Translations under genes and position numbers: made by a program
Origin: an uncultured Prevotella sp.
GTDB taxonomy: Bacteria; Bacteroidota; Bacteroidia; Bacteroidales; Bacteroidaceae
Assembly (NCBI GenBank): GCA_900322175.1
Contig: ONYZ01000009.1
Location: 1-64,000, forward strand
Length of the DNA stretch: 64,000 bases
Direction of reading: 5' to 3'
Shown here: one piece after another, positions 43,961 to 53,670 of the stretch
How the letters are laid out: each line of letters begins with the position of its first letter
Numbering within the stretch: position 1 is the first letter of the stretch
The notes under the pieces: generated by a model
Told to the model about the DNA's origin: nothing
Database searches by the model: none
What the model saw: the letters and a program-made list of their open reading frames with translations, nothing else

Positions 43961-45901
43961 TTATTTAATGATTAGTCCTCCATTAGGCAGGATTGCTACC
44001 TTAGCCTTACCTTTCTTATCCAGTTTCAAGGTAGTCATCGTGGGTACGCCCTTCTTCTGATCGTCTACATAGATGGTTGGTGTCTTACCTGCAAACATTG
44101 GGAGATCGAGGGTAAGCTTAACAGGCTCCTTCTGTGCATTCAAGCCTGCGATATACCAATCAGCACCATGACGACGAGCCAGGACTACATACTTGCCAGG
44201 ATAACCATCGATGAAACGTGTCTCATCCCAAGTAGTAGGCAGAGCCTTCAGGAAATCTAGCTCGAACTGTGGCAACTCCTGCAGATTGTTAGGATACATG
44301 GCCACGCACTGGATAGAAGTCTGATTGGTGATACCAGAGGCCATCTCGAAGATATCAGTAGTCTTACGAGAATGACGACTCTTGTTGTCACGACTCAGAT
44401 ACTTATTCATAATCACACCACCCCAGTCGATTGAAGCAACAGCATTGCGGCAGAATGGATGAAGTGTGAGATCGAATGGTTCGTGGATAGCAGCACCCTC
44501 GCCAAAGAATACGTTCTCGCTGGCCAATACAGCCTCAGAAGCTACGTAGTTGGGGAACATACGCTCCCAACCACGAGGCAGGGTACATCCGTGGAAGATG
44601 CACTGAATGCCATAACGGTTGGCATCTACCATTATATCATCGTAGAGTTGCAAAGTCTCCTGCTTGTCGCCTCCCAAAAAGTCGACCTTGATGCCCTTAA
44701 CACCAATCTCCTGCAACCACTTAAACTCACGATTGCGAGCCAGCGATGTGTTCAGACAATTGCGTGGGCCCTGAGGTGCATCGTTCCAATAACCGTTTGA
44801 GTTGTACCAAAGCATCAGCGATACCCCCTTAGACTGAGCATAGCGAGAGAGTTCTACCATCTTGTCACGACCAATCTGAGTGTCCCAAAGGGCATCTACC
44901 AGACAATACTCATAACCCATAGTAGATGCAAGGTCTATCAGCTGAACCTGATCTTTATAATTGGTAGCGCCATCCTGCCAGATGAGCCAACTCCATGTGT
45001 AACGACCTGGCTTGTAATCGTAAGCTGCCTCGTAGAGAGGGTCTACCACATCGTAGCTTACGGTTGTCTCAACGATTGGTTTCAGGGTAGAACCCACTGT
45101 AATAGTACGCCAAGGAGTCTCAGCTGGCAATGACATAGCTACAAACTCTGAACCGAATCCACCATTCTCGCCCTTGTCAGGGAATGCGATGGTATAACCT
45201 ACACCTGGCTGATAATCAGACACATGCGTGCCACAATAAGCACCAGTAGTACCAGTCTCACTCACCAGAGCCCATCCATCAGGCAGGTGGAACATCAATG
45301 GGAAGGTATATCCACGACCATAATGCGACTTAACGTTCATCTGGCCGTCTACGCTGTAACCCTCCTCATAACTTGGTTTGGTGTTAGCCCAACCAGTTTC
45401 AGGACCAATCTGTGGGGTGATGAATGTTGTGGTGCCATCAGGGAAATTGAAACTTGTAGCCTCACCATACACCAGAGTGCGCTGCTTGTCGCGAGGACCC
45501 TTTGCTATACCATACTTAAAGGCCACGTCATTATCAGATACCATAAATGTAATGGTCATCTTGAGTTTCTTCTCGTTCTCAACAGTCAACACCAGTTTAT
45601 TGGCCTTGTAGTCGATGTGCGACGCCTTGATGGTACGCATATCATAATGCTTCTCTACGGCCTCAGTCTTGTTGCTTACAATCTTCAGTCCGTTTACCAG
45701 GTCACCAATACTTGTGTTAAGTCCCAAGTTTGATTTTGCAACCATCTGTTTGCCATCCAGCGACACCTGATAGGTAGCCTTGCCAGCCTCATCGCTCACC
45801 ACGACTTCCAGATTTCCACTTGGTGATGTCACCTTTACTTCCTCTGCCCCGCAGAGACTTGTAGCCATCAGCGCGGCTACGAAACATACTTTTCTGATCA
45901 T
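43961..45901 (-). CDS. GH97-family alpha-glycosidase (SusB-like)
   Basis: 646 residues, signal peptide ending LCGAEE. N-terminal beta-super-sandwich (residues ~20-290), catalytic barrel (YTWSWLIWQDGATNYKDQ, LMLWYNSNGYWND), C-terminal sandwich. Asp in VKGIKVDFLGGDKQE is at the site where retaining (alpha-galactosidase-type) GH97 enzymes carry the nucleophile; the inverting SusB type uses Glu elsewhere. This suggests alpha-galactosidase activity. First gene of its operon. Confidence 0.92.
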   Translation of the reverse strand: MIRKVCFVAALMATSLCGAEEVKVTSPSGNLEVVVSDEAGKATYQVSLDGKQMVAKSNLGLNTSIGDLVNGLKIVSNKTEAVEKHYDMRTIKASHIDYKANKLVLTVENEKKLKMTITFMVSDNDVAFKYGIAKGPRDKQRTLVYGEATSFNFPDGTTTFITPQIGPETGWANTKPSYEEGYSVDGQMNVKSHYGRGYTFPLMFHLPDGWALVSETGTTGAYCGTHVSDYQPGVGYTIAFPDKGENGGFGSEFVAMSLPAETPWRTITVGSTLKPIVETTVSYDVVDPLYEAAYDYKPGRYTWSWLIWQDGATNYKDQVQLIDLASTMGYEYCLVDALWDTQIGRDKMVELSRYAQSKGVSLMLWYNSNGYWNDAPQGPRNCLNTSLARNREFKWLQEIGVKGIKVDFLGGDKQETLQLYDDIMVDANRYGIQCIFHGCTLPRGWERMFPNYVASEAVLASENVFFGEGAAIHEPFDLTLHPFCRNAVASIDWGGVIMNKYLSRDNKSRHSRKTTDIFEMASGITNQTSIQCVAMYPNNLQELPQFELDFLKALPTTWDETRFIDGYPGKYVVLARRHGADWYIAGLNAQKEPVKLTLDLPMFAGKTPTIYVDDQKKGVPTMTTLKLDKKGKAKVAILPNGGLIIK

Positions 45902-45930
45902 TCTGTCTGTAATATTATGGTTTTTGGTTG

Positions 45931-45938
45931 CAAAGATA
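45931..45938 (-). promoter_or_regulatory. -7 motif for GH97-GH2-GH3 operon
   Basis: CAAAGATA on plus is TATCTTTG on minus, 29 nt upstream of the GH97 start. Confidence 0.6.
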
Positions 45939-46035
45939 CAAATTATATATTAAGGTAGAAAGCTTATCTACGTTAAGAAATTGTAAAAGTCACACTTCAG
46001 GCTGCATAGCAGAAATAAAAAAACATACGAATCTT

Positions 46036-46067
46036 TTTGGTGTTTTGCTATTTTTGCAGTATCTTTG
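46036..46067 (+). promoter_or_regulatory. Promoter of TonB-receptor operon
   Basis: TTTG (46036-46039), 20 bp, TATCTTTG (46060-46067): strong consensus, 34 bp before the GTG start. Confidence 0.8.
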
Positions 46068-46101
46068 CATCCGGTTTCAAAAATCAAGCATAAATTAAGA
46101 A

Positions 46102-49083
46102 GTGAAAAAGAAATTATTGATATTCGCCTGTATGTTGGCTATGACGCAGAATGTAGGAGCTCAGGACTACTTTTCCTCTGCTTCTAACTTCGCCCGTCTA
46201 TATGTGGGTACCATCGAACCTCAATACCTATCGTGGCAATGGATAGAAAGCCCATATTATAACGACAACACATATCGAGGCCGTATAAGCTATTATGGAG
46301 TGGTTTATGATAATGTACAGCTACGTTTTGACCAGTTGAAACAGAATGTAGTTGTATTGTCTCCACAAGGAAATGTTTTTTGTCTGCCTGAGCAAGAACA
46401 CGTAGACTGGTTTGAGATGGACGGCTACAGATATGTGCACGATCCAGAGGACAGCCTGCGATACGCAGCTGTACTTTGCGATGGAAGCACCAATGGTGTC
46501 CAGCTTTATCATAGCGAATGGAAGATTTACAGCGGCGAAAGAATTGTGTTTGGAGAAAACACATATCAAAAGACTCTAAGCACCAAAGGACATTACACAC
46601 TCATTACTCCTACAGGAGAAATATATCATGTAAAGCGTGCATCGGAGGTGGCTAAGATTTTCGCTGAACAGAAAACAAAGATAAAGCGATTTGCCAAACA
46701 TAATCATCTTTCGTTCTCAAAGAAAGAGCGCGAAAGAAGTCTTGTAAAAGTAGTCAAGAGTATTTCAGGCTCACCCATTGCAAATCCACAAATCTACTCT
46801 GCACCTGCCAATCATGAATCAATGGCAGCAAAGAGCAATTATGCTCAACCAAGGACTGACGTCAAACAATTTGACGAAAAGAAACTTATAACCGGAATAC
46901 CAGTTCTTGACAATGAATCATTACTATCAATAGGATCGAAGAACACAAAGACCTACGTAACACCTGGTATAGAGAAGGCAAAGAAAAGCATTTCCGACGA
47001 CCACGAACTAGCAGAGATTGTGGTCTTAGCAGGTCGCCAATCGGCAGTTAAGAGCACAACTATGGGTTCAGAAAAATTCAACCCACAGCTGCTGAAGAAT
47101 GTTCCATCATCCTTTGGCGAGGCGGATATCATGAAGATAGTGCTCACTCTGCCTGGCGTAACAAGCGTTGGTGAGGCTTCGAGCGGATATAATGTACGAG
47201 GAGGTGCAACAGACCAGAACCTAATACTCTTCAATGGAGGTACAGTGTACAACCCATCGCATCTATTCGGACTATTCACATCGTTTAATTCTGATGCAGT
47301 TGAAGATGTGGAATTGTTCAAGTCGAGTATTCCAGTAGAATATGGAGGCAGAATAAGCAGTGTGCTTAAAGTGAACTCGAAGGAGGCAAACATGCAGAAG
47401 TTTACAGGTTCGGCTAGTATTGGTGCACTTACCAGCAGGGCGAATCTTGAGATACCTATTGTAAAGGATCATATATCGTTACTGCTTAATGGTCGAACCA
47501 CATATAGCGACTGGATACTAAAGAAGCTACCAGAAAAGAGCGGCTACAAGAACGGTACTGCAAACTTCTATGATTTTGGCGGCGTACTGACTTGGAAGAT
47601 TAACAGTATGCATCGCCTCAAGCTGTTTGGGTATTGGAGTAATGATAAGTTCTCGTTCAGTTCAGAGGACGGATATGGCTATCTTAATCGTAACATATCA
47701 GCAGAATGGCGCTCTATCCTGAATGAATCGCTTACTGCTACATTTTCTGCAGGAATTGACCACTACGACTATTTCAATGATGATAAGGCCATACCGTCTA
47801 TGGCTGCCCGACTTAGCTTTGGCATCGACCAAATATGGGGAAAGTTACATTTCCGTCAGCGTCTGTCTGATAACCAAACCCTATCATACGGTCTATCAGT
47901 ACAGCACTACAATGTACAAACCGGCAAATATGAACCTCTAGGCGATAACTCACGAATAAAGCCAGACCAATTGCAGAAAGAAAAAGCATTAGAAAGTGCT
48001 GCATATATCGACTACGAACGTTCACTCACAGAAAAACTGTCTGTTTCCGCAGGTCTTCGTTATTCAGTATTCAATGCAATCGGACCTCGTGATGTAAATC
48101 ATTATGCCGACGGCGAACTACCGTCAGAGGCCACATTAATAAGTAGTAGCAGGGAGTCTGGCATCATCAAGACCTATCACGCTCCTGAGATACGTCTGTC
48201 AGCCCGCTATTCTCTAAAAGAGAATCTTTCGCTGAAGGCAGGCTTCAACACCATGCATCAGTATATTCATAAGGTATCCAACACCTCTATTATGTCGCCT
48301 ACTGATATTTGGAAACTGTCCGACCTTAACATCAAGCCCCAGAATGGCTGGCAACTGGCTACAGGTATCTATTATGAGACTAAGGAAAAATGGAATAGAG
48401 GAGTGAGAAGTCAAGGGTACGAATTATCAGCAGAAGTGTACTACAAACATATCGGCGATTATCTCAACTATCGCAATTCGGCAGTTCTGCTGATGAACCG
48501 TCACCTTGAGACTGACGTTATCCCAACCAAAGGAAAAGCCTATGGCATAGAGCTTCAGGCAAAGAAACCCGCTGGAAAAATTAATGGATGGGTAAGCTAT
48601 ACATACTCACGCTCATTGTTATGTCAGGACGACAAGAGAGTAGCTGCACCTCTGAATAATGGTGAATGGTATCCCTCAGAATACGACAGGCCTCATGAGG
48701 TAAAGGCTGTACTCAACCTTAAGTTTACTGAGAGATACAGCTTTTCTGGCAATTTCGACTATGCTACAGGTAGACCGACAACTGTCCCTGCCGGACAATA
48801 TTATGACTCGTTTAATCGCAAATATATGCCCTATTATACAGAACGTAACAAATACCGTATTCCAGACTATATGCGTCTGGACCTTGCGTTTAATATAGAG
48901 CCTACTCATAAACTTACAAGTTTTCTCCACACATCGTTCTCTATAGGCGTGTATAATGCCCTTGCACGCAAAAATGCATATAACGTATATTACGTTAACG
49001 AAGGTGCGGGAATAAAGGGGTATAAGTTATCTGTGTTTGGCACTGCCATTCCTTTTGTCTCACTTAACATACGGTTCAACTAA
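46102..49083 (+). CDS. TonB-dependent outer-membrane receptor with unusual N-terminal domain
   Basis: 993 residues, GTG start, signal peptide ending QNVGAQ. Residues ~25-215 are not the usual carboxypeptidase-like domain: they end in YHVKRASEVAKIFAEQKTKIKRFAKHNHLSF and ERSLVKVVK, a pattern seen in separate Bacteroidetes surface proteins. The plug begins near 320 (LPGVTSVGEASSGYNVRGGATDQNLI) and the barrel runs to the end (PFVSLNIRFN). Operon with a DUF4249 lipoprotein and a third protein, a set distinct from SusC/SusD. Ligand unknown; iron chelates or peptides are guesses. Confidence 0.9.
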   Translation: MKKKLLIFACMLAMTQNVGAQDYFSSASNFARLYVGTIEPQYLSWQWIESPYYNDNTYRGRISYYGVVYDNVQLRFDQLKQNVVVLSPQGNVFCLPEQEHVDWFEMDGYRYVHDPEDSLRYAAVLCDGSTNGVQLYHSEWKIYSGERIVFGENTYQKTLSTKGHYTLITPTGEIYHVKRASEVAKIFAEQKTKIKRFAKHNHLSFSKKERERSLVKVVKSISGSPIANPQIYSAPANHESMAAKSNYAQPRTDVKQFDEKKLITGIPVLDNESLLSIGSKNTKTYVTPGIEKAKKSISDDHELAEIVVLAGRQSAVKSTTMGSEKFNPQLLKNVPSSFGEADIMKIVLTLPGVTSVGEASSGYNVRGGATDQNLILFNGGTVYNPSHLFGLFTSFNSDAVEDVELFKSSIPVEYGGRISSVLKVNSKEANMQKFTGSASIGALTSRANLEIPIVKDHISLLLNGRTTYSDWILKKLPEKSGYKNGTANFYDFGGVLTWKINSMHRLKLFGYWSNDKFSFSSEDGYGYLNRNISAEWRSILNESLTATFSAGIDHYDYFNDDKAIPSMAARLSFGIDQIWGKLHFRQRLSDNQTLSYGLSVQHYNVQTGKYEPLGDNSRIKPDQLQKEKALESAAYIDYERSLTEKLSVSAGLRYSVFNAIGPRDVNHYADGELPSEATLISSSRESGIIKTYHAPEIRLSARYSLKENLSLKAGFNTMHQYIHKVSNTSIMSPTDIWKLSDLNIKPQNGWQLATGIYYETKEKWNRGVRSQGYELSAEVYYKHIGDYLNYRNSAVLLMNRHLETDVIPTKGKAYGIELQAKKPAGKINGWVSYTYSRSLLCQDDKRVAAPLNNGEWYPSEYDRPHEVKAVLNLKFTERYSFSGNFDYATGRPTTVPAGQYYDSFNRKYMPYYTERNKYRIPDYMRLDLAFNIEPTHKLTSFLHTSFSIGVYNALARKNAYNVYYVNEGAGIKGYKLSVFGTAIPFVSLNIRFN

Positions 49084-49086
49084 GAT

Positions 49087-50316
49087 ATGATGAAACTTAA
49101 AACAAAAAAATATTTCACACTGTGTCTTGTCATAAGTGTATGTATGCTATCAGGCTGTATTGAAGAATTTGAGGCAGATATACCTGATGATGATACAAAC
49201 TTGCTAGTAGTTGAAGGAACCATTAGTTCTGGAAAAATGAACACGTTCATCCTTTCACGTACGCTTTCTGTCAACTCTTCACGCTGGTGGAACGATATCG
49301 GACTTGGAGGGGACACAAGTCAGGCAGGTAATGTTAACCACGCCACTGTCTCTGTAAAAGGCAGCGATGGCTCTGAATATATGACAGAAGAATTATACTA
49401 CGGTAAATATACCTGCATGATTGACACGCTCTATCCTGACGTGGAATACTATCTACATATCGAGATAGACAACGAGGTATATGAATCAGAACCTCAGAAG
49501 CCTCTGCCAACAGAGAAGATAGCCGACGTAAGCGGAGTACAATACACACCTGAGAGCAACATTGACATACTCGTTACACCCCAAGCCCCCTTTGAACCAG
49601 ATAAGCCTAATTACTATTCGTGGACATACGATGAGACATGGGAAGTACACCCCGACTACGTGACCGAATGGTATTATGACATAGAATCAAAGAGCCCCGT
49701 TTATATCATCGGCTACAGACTTTTTCCTGAGCGTGGATGGAAGGATGCTAAAAGTTCGACCATCATGATTGGTGCAAGCACTACTTACGAAGGGCAACAT
49801 ATTAAAGGGCTCAAGATGTATGACATAGGCCGCAGCAATGAGCGTATATATTATAGGTATAGCGGTCTGATACATCAACGTGCCATATCAAAGGCTGAAT
49901 ACGAGTACGAAACTACACGCCGTCAGGTAGCAACTGAAATGGGAGGTCTATTCTCCCCCCAACCTTCATCTCTGCCAACAAACATCCACTGTTTGACATC
50001 GAACAAGCGTGCAATTGGTTTTATAGGATGTTCGTTGAATACCAGTGAATACAGATTTTTCCTCAATGCAATGGAATACTCAATCCACCACCCATCACTA
50101 CCTGACACTCGATTCTGGAAAGATGATCCAACAGAAGAGGACTGCTGTAGATTGGTAAATATAGGTATGTATCTATGCGAATGGCAATACGGAGGAGAAA
50201 CGGGCTCTACACTACAAACAGCATGGGCATGGCTATATCAACTCGATGTCAGAGAAAAAGGTGCATACATAGAGAAACCTGATTTTTGGTCATTAACAGA
50301 AAATGTAAGTTACTAA
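49087..50316 (+). CDS. DUF4249-family lipoprotein
   Basis: 409 residues. Lipoprotein signal with MLSGC near residue 24, then IEEFEADIPDDDTNLLVVEGTISSG, the DUF4249 opening. Conserved late segment SLNTSEYRFFLNAMEYS. DUF4249 genes almost always stand next to a TonB-dependent receptor, as here (3 nt after it), so it is likely the surface partner lipoprotein of that transporter. Confidence 0.9.
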   Translation: MMKLKTKKYFTLCLVISVCMLSGCIEEFEADIPDDDTNLLVVEGTISSGKMNTFILSRTLSVNSSRWWNDIGLGGDTSQAGNVNHATVSVKGSDGSEYMTEELYYGKYTCMIDTLYPDVEYYLHIEIDNEVYESEPQKPLPTEKIADVSGVQYTPESNIDILVTPQAPFEPDKPNYYSWTYDETWEVHPDYVTEWYYDIESKSPVYIIGYRLFPERGWKDAKSSTIMIGASTTYEGQHIKGLKMYDIGRSNERIYYRYSGLIHQRAISKAEYEYETTRRQVATEMGGLFSPQPSSLPTNIHCLTSNKRAIGFIGCSLNTSEYRFFLNAMEYSIHHPSLPDTRFWKDDPTEEDCCRLVNIGMYLCEWQYGGETGSTLQTAWAWLYQLDVREKGAYIEKPDFWSLTENVSY

Positions 50317-50317
50317 G

Positions 50318-51538
50318 ATGAATAAAAGAATAAAGACATCTATAGCTGTGTTGGCGTTTACCATGAGCTCATTTGCAACAAACATTGAGACCGACCGCTC
50401 ATGGTATCTTGCTGGTGAGACAATGAAGGTGAACATAACTACTGATAATGCGCTGATAGCATACGCAGAACTATGTGACACACATAATCTGTCGGCAGGT
50501 AGCGTAATAGGTATTTATGAAGGTAAGGGAGCTGGTAATATCGAACTACCTTCCGACCTTCATAGTGGTTATTATGTACTATCAGTATATACTCGCGACA
50601 ACGCAAACGTCGCCAACCAGCTTATCGCAATTATAAATCCTCTACGCAAAAGTAGTGACGATGATATCGAATGGGTGCAAGGCGATAGCTGTTGGGTGTC
50701 AGTTGATGGTAATGCGGATTTAGTGTCCAAGAAGGGCGTAGATGCACGTGAAACTGAAGGGCATATCATAAAGGCCCATATAAAAAACAGCGGTAATATA
50801 TTCAAAGCCAACCAGATACGACCATCTTTAAGCATCATAGGCAAGCAGATACATTATTTTGAGGGAAAGATGGCTAATGACTCCACTGCCGAATTCTACA
50901 CATACGGAGTTTATGGCAAACAGCCATTAGTACTTTCAGCCGTAACAAGCACAGATGTACACCTGTCCATCGAGATAATTAGTCCATTTGAAGCCTTGAT
51001 TCCCAGGAAGTTACCACACCTTGTGTTCCATTACAATCGAAGTGAGGTTGAAGCGCGTTCCATCGAAATGCAGCGACATCATCCCGTCAAAGAAGAAAAA
51101 GATGATGAAAACCAATCAGAGATAGTGCCACTAGACTATGATGACACCGTTTTTGGAGTGAAACCAGTACAAACTTATAATCTCGACGAATACCGTCAGT
51201 TCTCGACTGTCAGGGAAGTATTACTAGAATATGTAATATACGTAAGCAAAAGAAAAGTAAATGGTGCTACCAGGTTGTTTGTCTCTATAAATCAAGCCCC
51301 TAACGTAAATTCATTGCCTACATTGGTACTGATAGACGGTATGCCTGTCGGCAATATCGAACAACTTCTGAACTATGATGCCCGTCGTGTTCACCATATC
51401 AATATCTACAGTGGTCAATACACATTTGGAAATGGAGTATATAATGGAATACTGTCATTTGTAACACGTTCAGGGCGTCTAACCAACTACCCCACAGAAC
51501 CCAATATGCAATATCTGGTATACGAATTCCCAGAATGA
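50318..51538 (+). CDS. Exported MG2-like protein with C-terminal plug-like domain
   Basis: 406 residues, signal peptide ending SSFAT. Residues ~20-110 look like an alpha-2-macroglobulin MG2-type domain (DRSWYLAGETMKVNI, SGYYVLSVYTRDN). Residues ~300-395 resemble a TonB-receptor plug (LPTLVLIDGMPVGNIEQLL, VHHINIYSGQYTFGNGVYNGILSFVTRSG) but no barrel follows. Starts one base after the DUF4249 stop, so it is the third member of the receptor operon. Function unknown; perhaps a periplasmic adaptor of the transporter. Confidence 0.7.
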   Translation: MNKRIKTSIAVLAFTMSSFATNIETDRSWYLAGETMKVNITTDNALIAYAELCDTHNLSAGSVIGIYEGKGAGNIELPSDLHSGYYVLSVYTRDNANVANQLIAIINPLRKSSDDDIEWVQGDSCWVSVDGNADLVSKKGVDARETEGHIIKAHIKNSGNIFKANQIRPSLSIIGKQIHYFEGKMANDSTAEFYTYGVYGKQPLVLSAVTSTDVHLSIEIISPFEALIPRKLPHLVFHYNRSEVEARSIEMQRHHPVKEEKDDENQSEIVPLDYDDTVFGVKPVQTYNLDEYRQFSTVREVLLEYVIYVSKRKVNGATRLFVSINQAPNVNSLPTLVLIDGMPVGNIEQLLNYDARRVHHINIYSGQYTFGNGVYNGILSFVTRSGRLTNYPTEPNMQYLVYEFPE

Positions 51539-51559
51539 GGTTCAAATTTCTGTAATAAA

Positions 51560-51591
51560 TTTGGTATTTATCACGATTTGCACTATCTTTG
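51560..51591 (+). promoter_or_regulatory. Upstream promoter of histidine kinase operon
   Basis: TTTG (51560-51563), 20 bp, TATCTTTG (51584-51591): perfect consensus. Confidence 0.75.
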
Positions 51592-51635
51592 AACTATCGT
51601 TCTAAAATACTCACGTTCGAAAACTCCCAAATATA

Positions 51636-51667
51636 TTTGGGATTTTGCTCACTTATTCGTATCTTTG
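51636..51667 (+). promoter_or_regulatory. Downstream promoter of histidine kinase operon
   Basis: TTTG (51636-51639), 20 bp, TATCTTTG (51660-51667), again perfect, 76 bp after the first. Only 9 nt remain before the start codon. Confidence 0.75.
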
Positions 51668-51676
51668 CACGCGATT

Positions 51677-52972
51677 ATGCATACTAACAAGTATAAATAT
51701 GTATCGATAGTGAGTGCAGTGACAGTTTTGCTGTTGCTGGGATTATATATGTGGATGACCTATCGCTCAGTAACTAAGGATATTACTGAGCGTGCAGGCA
51801 ACCAGTTAACATGGGCAATGTTTTACGAGGGTTATACTCGTGCCGATATTGTGACTAAAGACGATACTCTAAGTTTGTCTGAAGCTCGAGGCAATATCTC
51901 GCTTGCATCATCAGTAGAGGGTATAAACGACGCTTTGAGCAAGGACTACCACTCAGAGATTTCGCTCGATACCGTTGCTATATACGTAGATTCACTACTA
52001 AGTGTGGCAGAAATCAATCGCAACGTTACCGTACTTGAAATTGATGCATCAGGCAATATTATAAGAAAGAACAACGACAACAACTCTTCGTGGTCAATAA
52101 TGACTCACCCAGTAAGCATTCGCAGAGACCAATCAAGGGCAATACAACTTGCACTTAACAATCCCTACCCAGAGTTGGCACAGAAACTTAGTCCACTTTT
52201 CCTGTTGAGTGCATTTATCCTTGGATTCTTCGCTATCATCATAGTGCAGCTACTAAGGTTCATCACAGAACAGGAACAGATGGCCGAACTGCGCAACGAC
52301 TTCTCGTATGCAATGGTTCACGATATGAAATCGCCGCTTTCATCGATAATTATGGGTGCCCACTTCCTACATAGTGGTAAGGTTGACGACAAGCCACAGA
52401 TTAAGGAAAAGTACTATACCATCATCGAAGAAGAGGCAGAACACCTGTTAGCCCTCGTCAACAAGCTTCTTACAATCTCAAAACTCGAGAATAAAAAACT
52501 GATTCTAAACAAGTGGGACATAGATATCGAACCAATAATTGCCGATTTAATCGACAAAGTAAAGGCCAAGGCGGATAAACCTTTAGAGATAATTACAGAC
52601 CTGAAAATAAGGAATGTACTGGCCGATGAGCAATACCTGACAGAGGCAATTGCTAATCTGCTGGATAACGCCATCAAATACTCTAAGGACGAGATAAAAA
52701 TCAAGATTTCATCGATAGATACAGATAAAAACGTATTATTAAAAGTACGTGACAACGGTATAGGAATCACCAAGGAAGAACAACAGATTATCTTCGACAA
52801 GTTTGGTCGAGCCGCCATCCACGAGAAGAATCGCAAAGGCGGCGTATCAGGTTTTGGTTTAGGCTTAAACTATGTCGACCAGGTGATGCAAGCCCATGGT
52901 GGCAAGGTAACAGTATCTAGTGAGAAAGACAAATATTCAGAATTTACTCTTTATATCCCTAAGAACGTATGA
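51677..52972 (+). CDS. Sensor histidine kinase
   Basis: 431 residues. Membrane spans at about 9-29 and 169-190 enclose a ~140-residue periplasmic sensor without a recognised domain; no HAMP. Kinase core: H-box FSYAMVHDMKSPLSS, N-box AIANLLDNAIKYSKD, G1 VRDNGIGIT, G2 SGFGLGLNYV. ATG 51677 is chosen because an in-frame TTG at 51665 lies in the promoter. Stop overlaps the response-regulator start (ATGA), a standard two-component pair. Signal unknown. Confidence 0.93.
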   Translation: MHTNKYKYVSIVSAVTVLLLLGLYMWMTYRSVTKDITERAGNQLTWAMFYEGYTRADIVTKDDTLSLSEARGNISLASSVEGINDALSKDYHSEISLDTVAIYVDSLLSVAEINRNVTVLEIDASGNIIRKNNDNNSSWSIMTHPVSIRRDQSRAIQLALNNPYPELAQKLSPLFLLSAFILGFFAIIIVQLLRFITEQEQMAELRNDFSYAMVHDMKSPLSSIIMGAHFLHSGKVDDKPQIKEKYYTIIEEEAEHLLALVNKLLTISKLENKKLILNKWDIDIEPIIADLIDKVKAKADKPLEIITDLKIRNVLADEQYLTEAIANLLDNAIKYSKDEIKIKISSIDTDKNVLLKVRDNGIGITKEEQQIIFDKFGRAAIHEKNRKGGVSGFGLGLNYVDQVMQAHGGKVTVSSEKDKYSEFTLYIPKNV

Positions 52973-53670
52973 TAAAGTTATTGTTAGTTGAAGATGACGA
53001 ATCGCTCGCTTACATCGAGAAAACTGGTTTGGAAGACATCATTGGTGGCTACGAAGTATCTACTGCCAAGAATGGTAAAGAAGGTGTAAAAGCATGGGAA
53101 GAGATTCACCCAGACGTTATCATTTCGGATATTGACATGCCTGTTATGAATGGCTTTGAGATGGTGGAGCGCATTCGCGAGACTGATGGCGATGTAATAA
53201 TCATCTTCACCTCAGCCCTCACCTCGCCTAACGATGTAAAGGCAGGTTATCGCTTAGGCATCAATAACTACGTAAAGAAGCCGTTTGTTCCAGAGGAGTT
53301 AGACGCTCACATCCAGGCCCTTATGAAGATGCGTGGTGGCGCCAAGACCCAGAACGAGACAAGTCACTACAAGCTTGGCAAATACACTCTGGATGCTAAT
53401 CACGCAACACTTCGCAACGATGAAACGGGCGAAACTCAGACCACAACCCAGCGAGAGGCACAGATTCTGCAACTGTTGGCTGAGAACAAGAATAATGTAG
53501 TTCGCAGAGAAGCTATTCTAAGTAGATTCTGGAACACAGAAGATGACTATTTCGCATCGAGAAGTCTCGATGTCTTCATCAATAAACTAAGAAAACTACT
53601 TGCTGATGAACCAAAAATCAACTTGAAAACGGTTCGCGGAATAGGATTGCAACTGATTGTAGAGGATTAA
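52969..53670 (+). CDS. OmpR-family response regulator
   Basis: 233 residues. Receiver domain with acidic pocket LLVEDDESLA, phospho-acceptor Asp54 in VIISDIDMPVMNG and Lys in NNYVKKPFVPEE; C-terminal winged helix of the OmpR/PhoB type (TQREAQILQLLAENKNNVVRREAIL, RSLDVFINKLRKLL, KTVRGIGLQL). Paired with the upstream kinase. Its targets are unknown; the 11-bp-period direct-repeat boxes described elsewhere are the kind of site this class binds. Converges with the next gene by a 4-nt overlap. Confidence 0.94.
   Translation: MIKLLLVEDDESLAYIEKTGLEDIIGGYEVSTAKNGKEGVKAWEEIHPDVIISDIDMPVMNGFEMVERIRETDGDVIIIFTSALTSPNDVKAGYRLGINNYVKKPFVPEELDAHIQALMKMRGGAKTQNETSHYKLGKYTLDANHATLRNDETGETQTTTQREAQILQLLAENKNNVVRREAILSRFWNTEDDYFASRSLDVFINKLRKLLADEPKINLKTVRGIGLQLIVED

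Noticed and set aside
45962..45977. Another copy of the TTTAAC-type box upstream of the GH97 promoter
   Set aside because: Only CTTAAC matches; the second half-site is off by one base in spacing and the distance to the -7 motif is 23 rather than 32-33 nt.
46102..50316. SusC/SusD pair
   Set aside because: The receptor lacks the SusC N-terminal domain and the lipoprotein is DUF4249 rather than the helical SusD fold.
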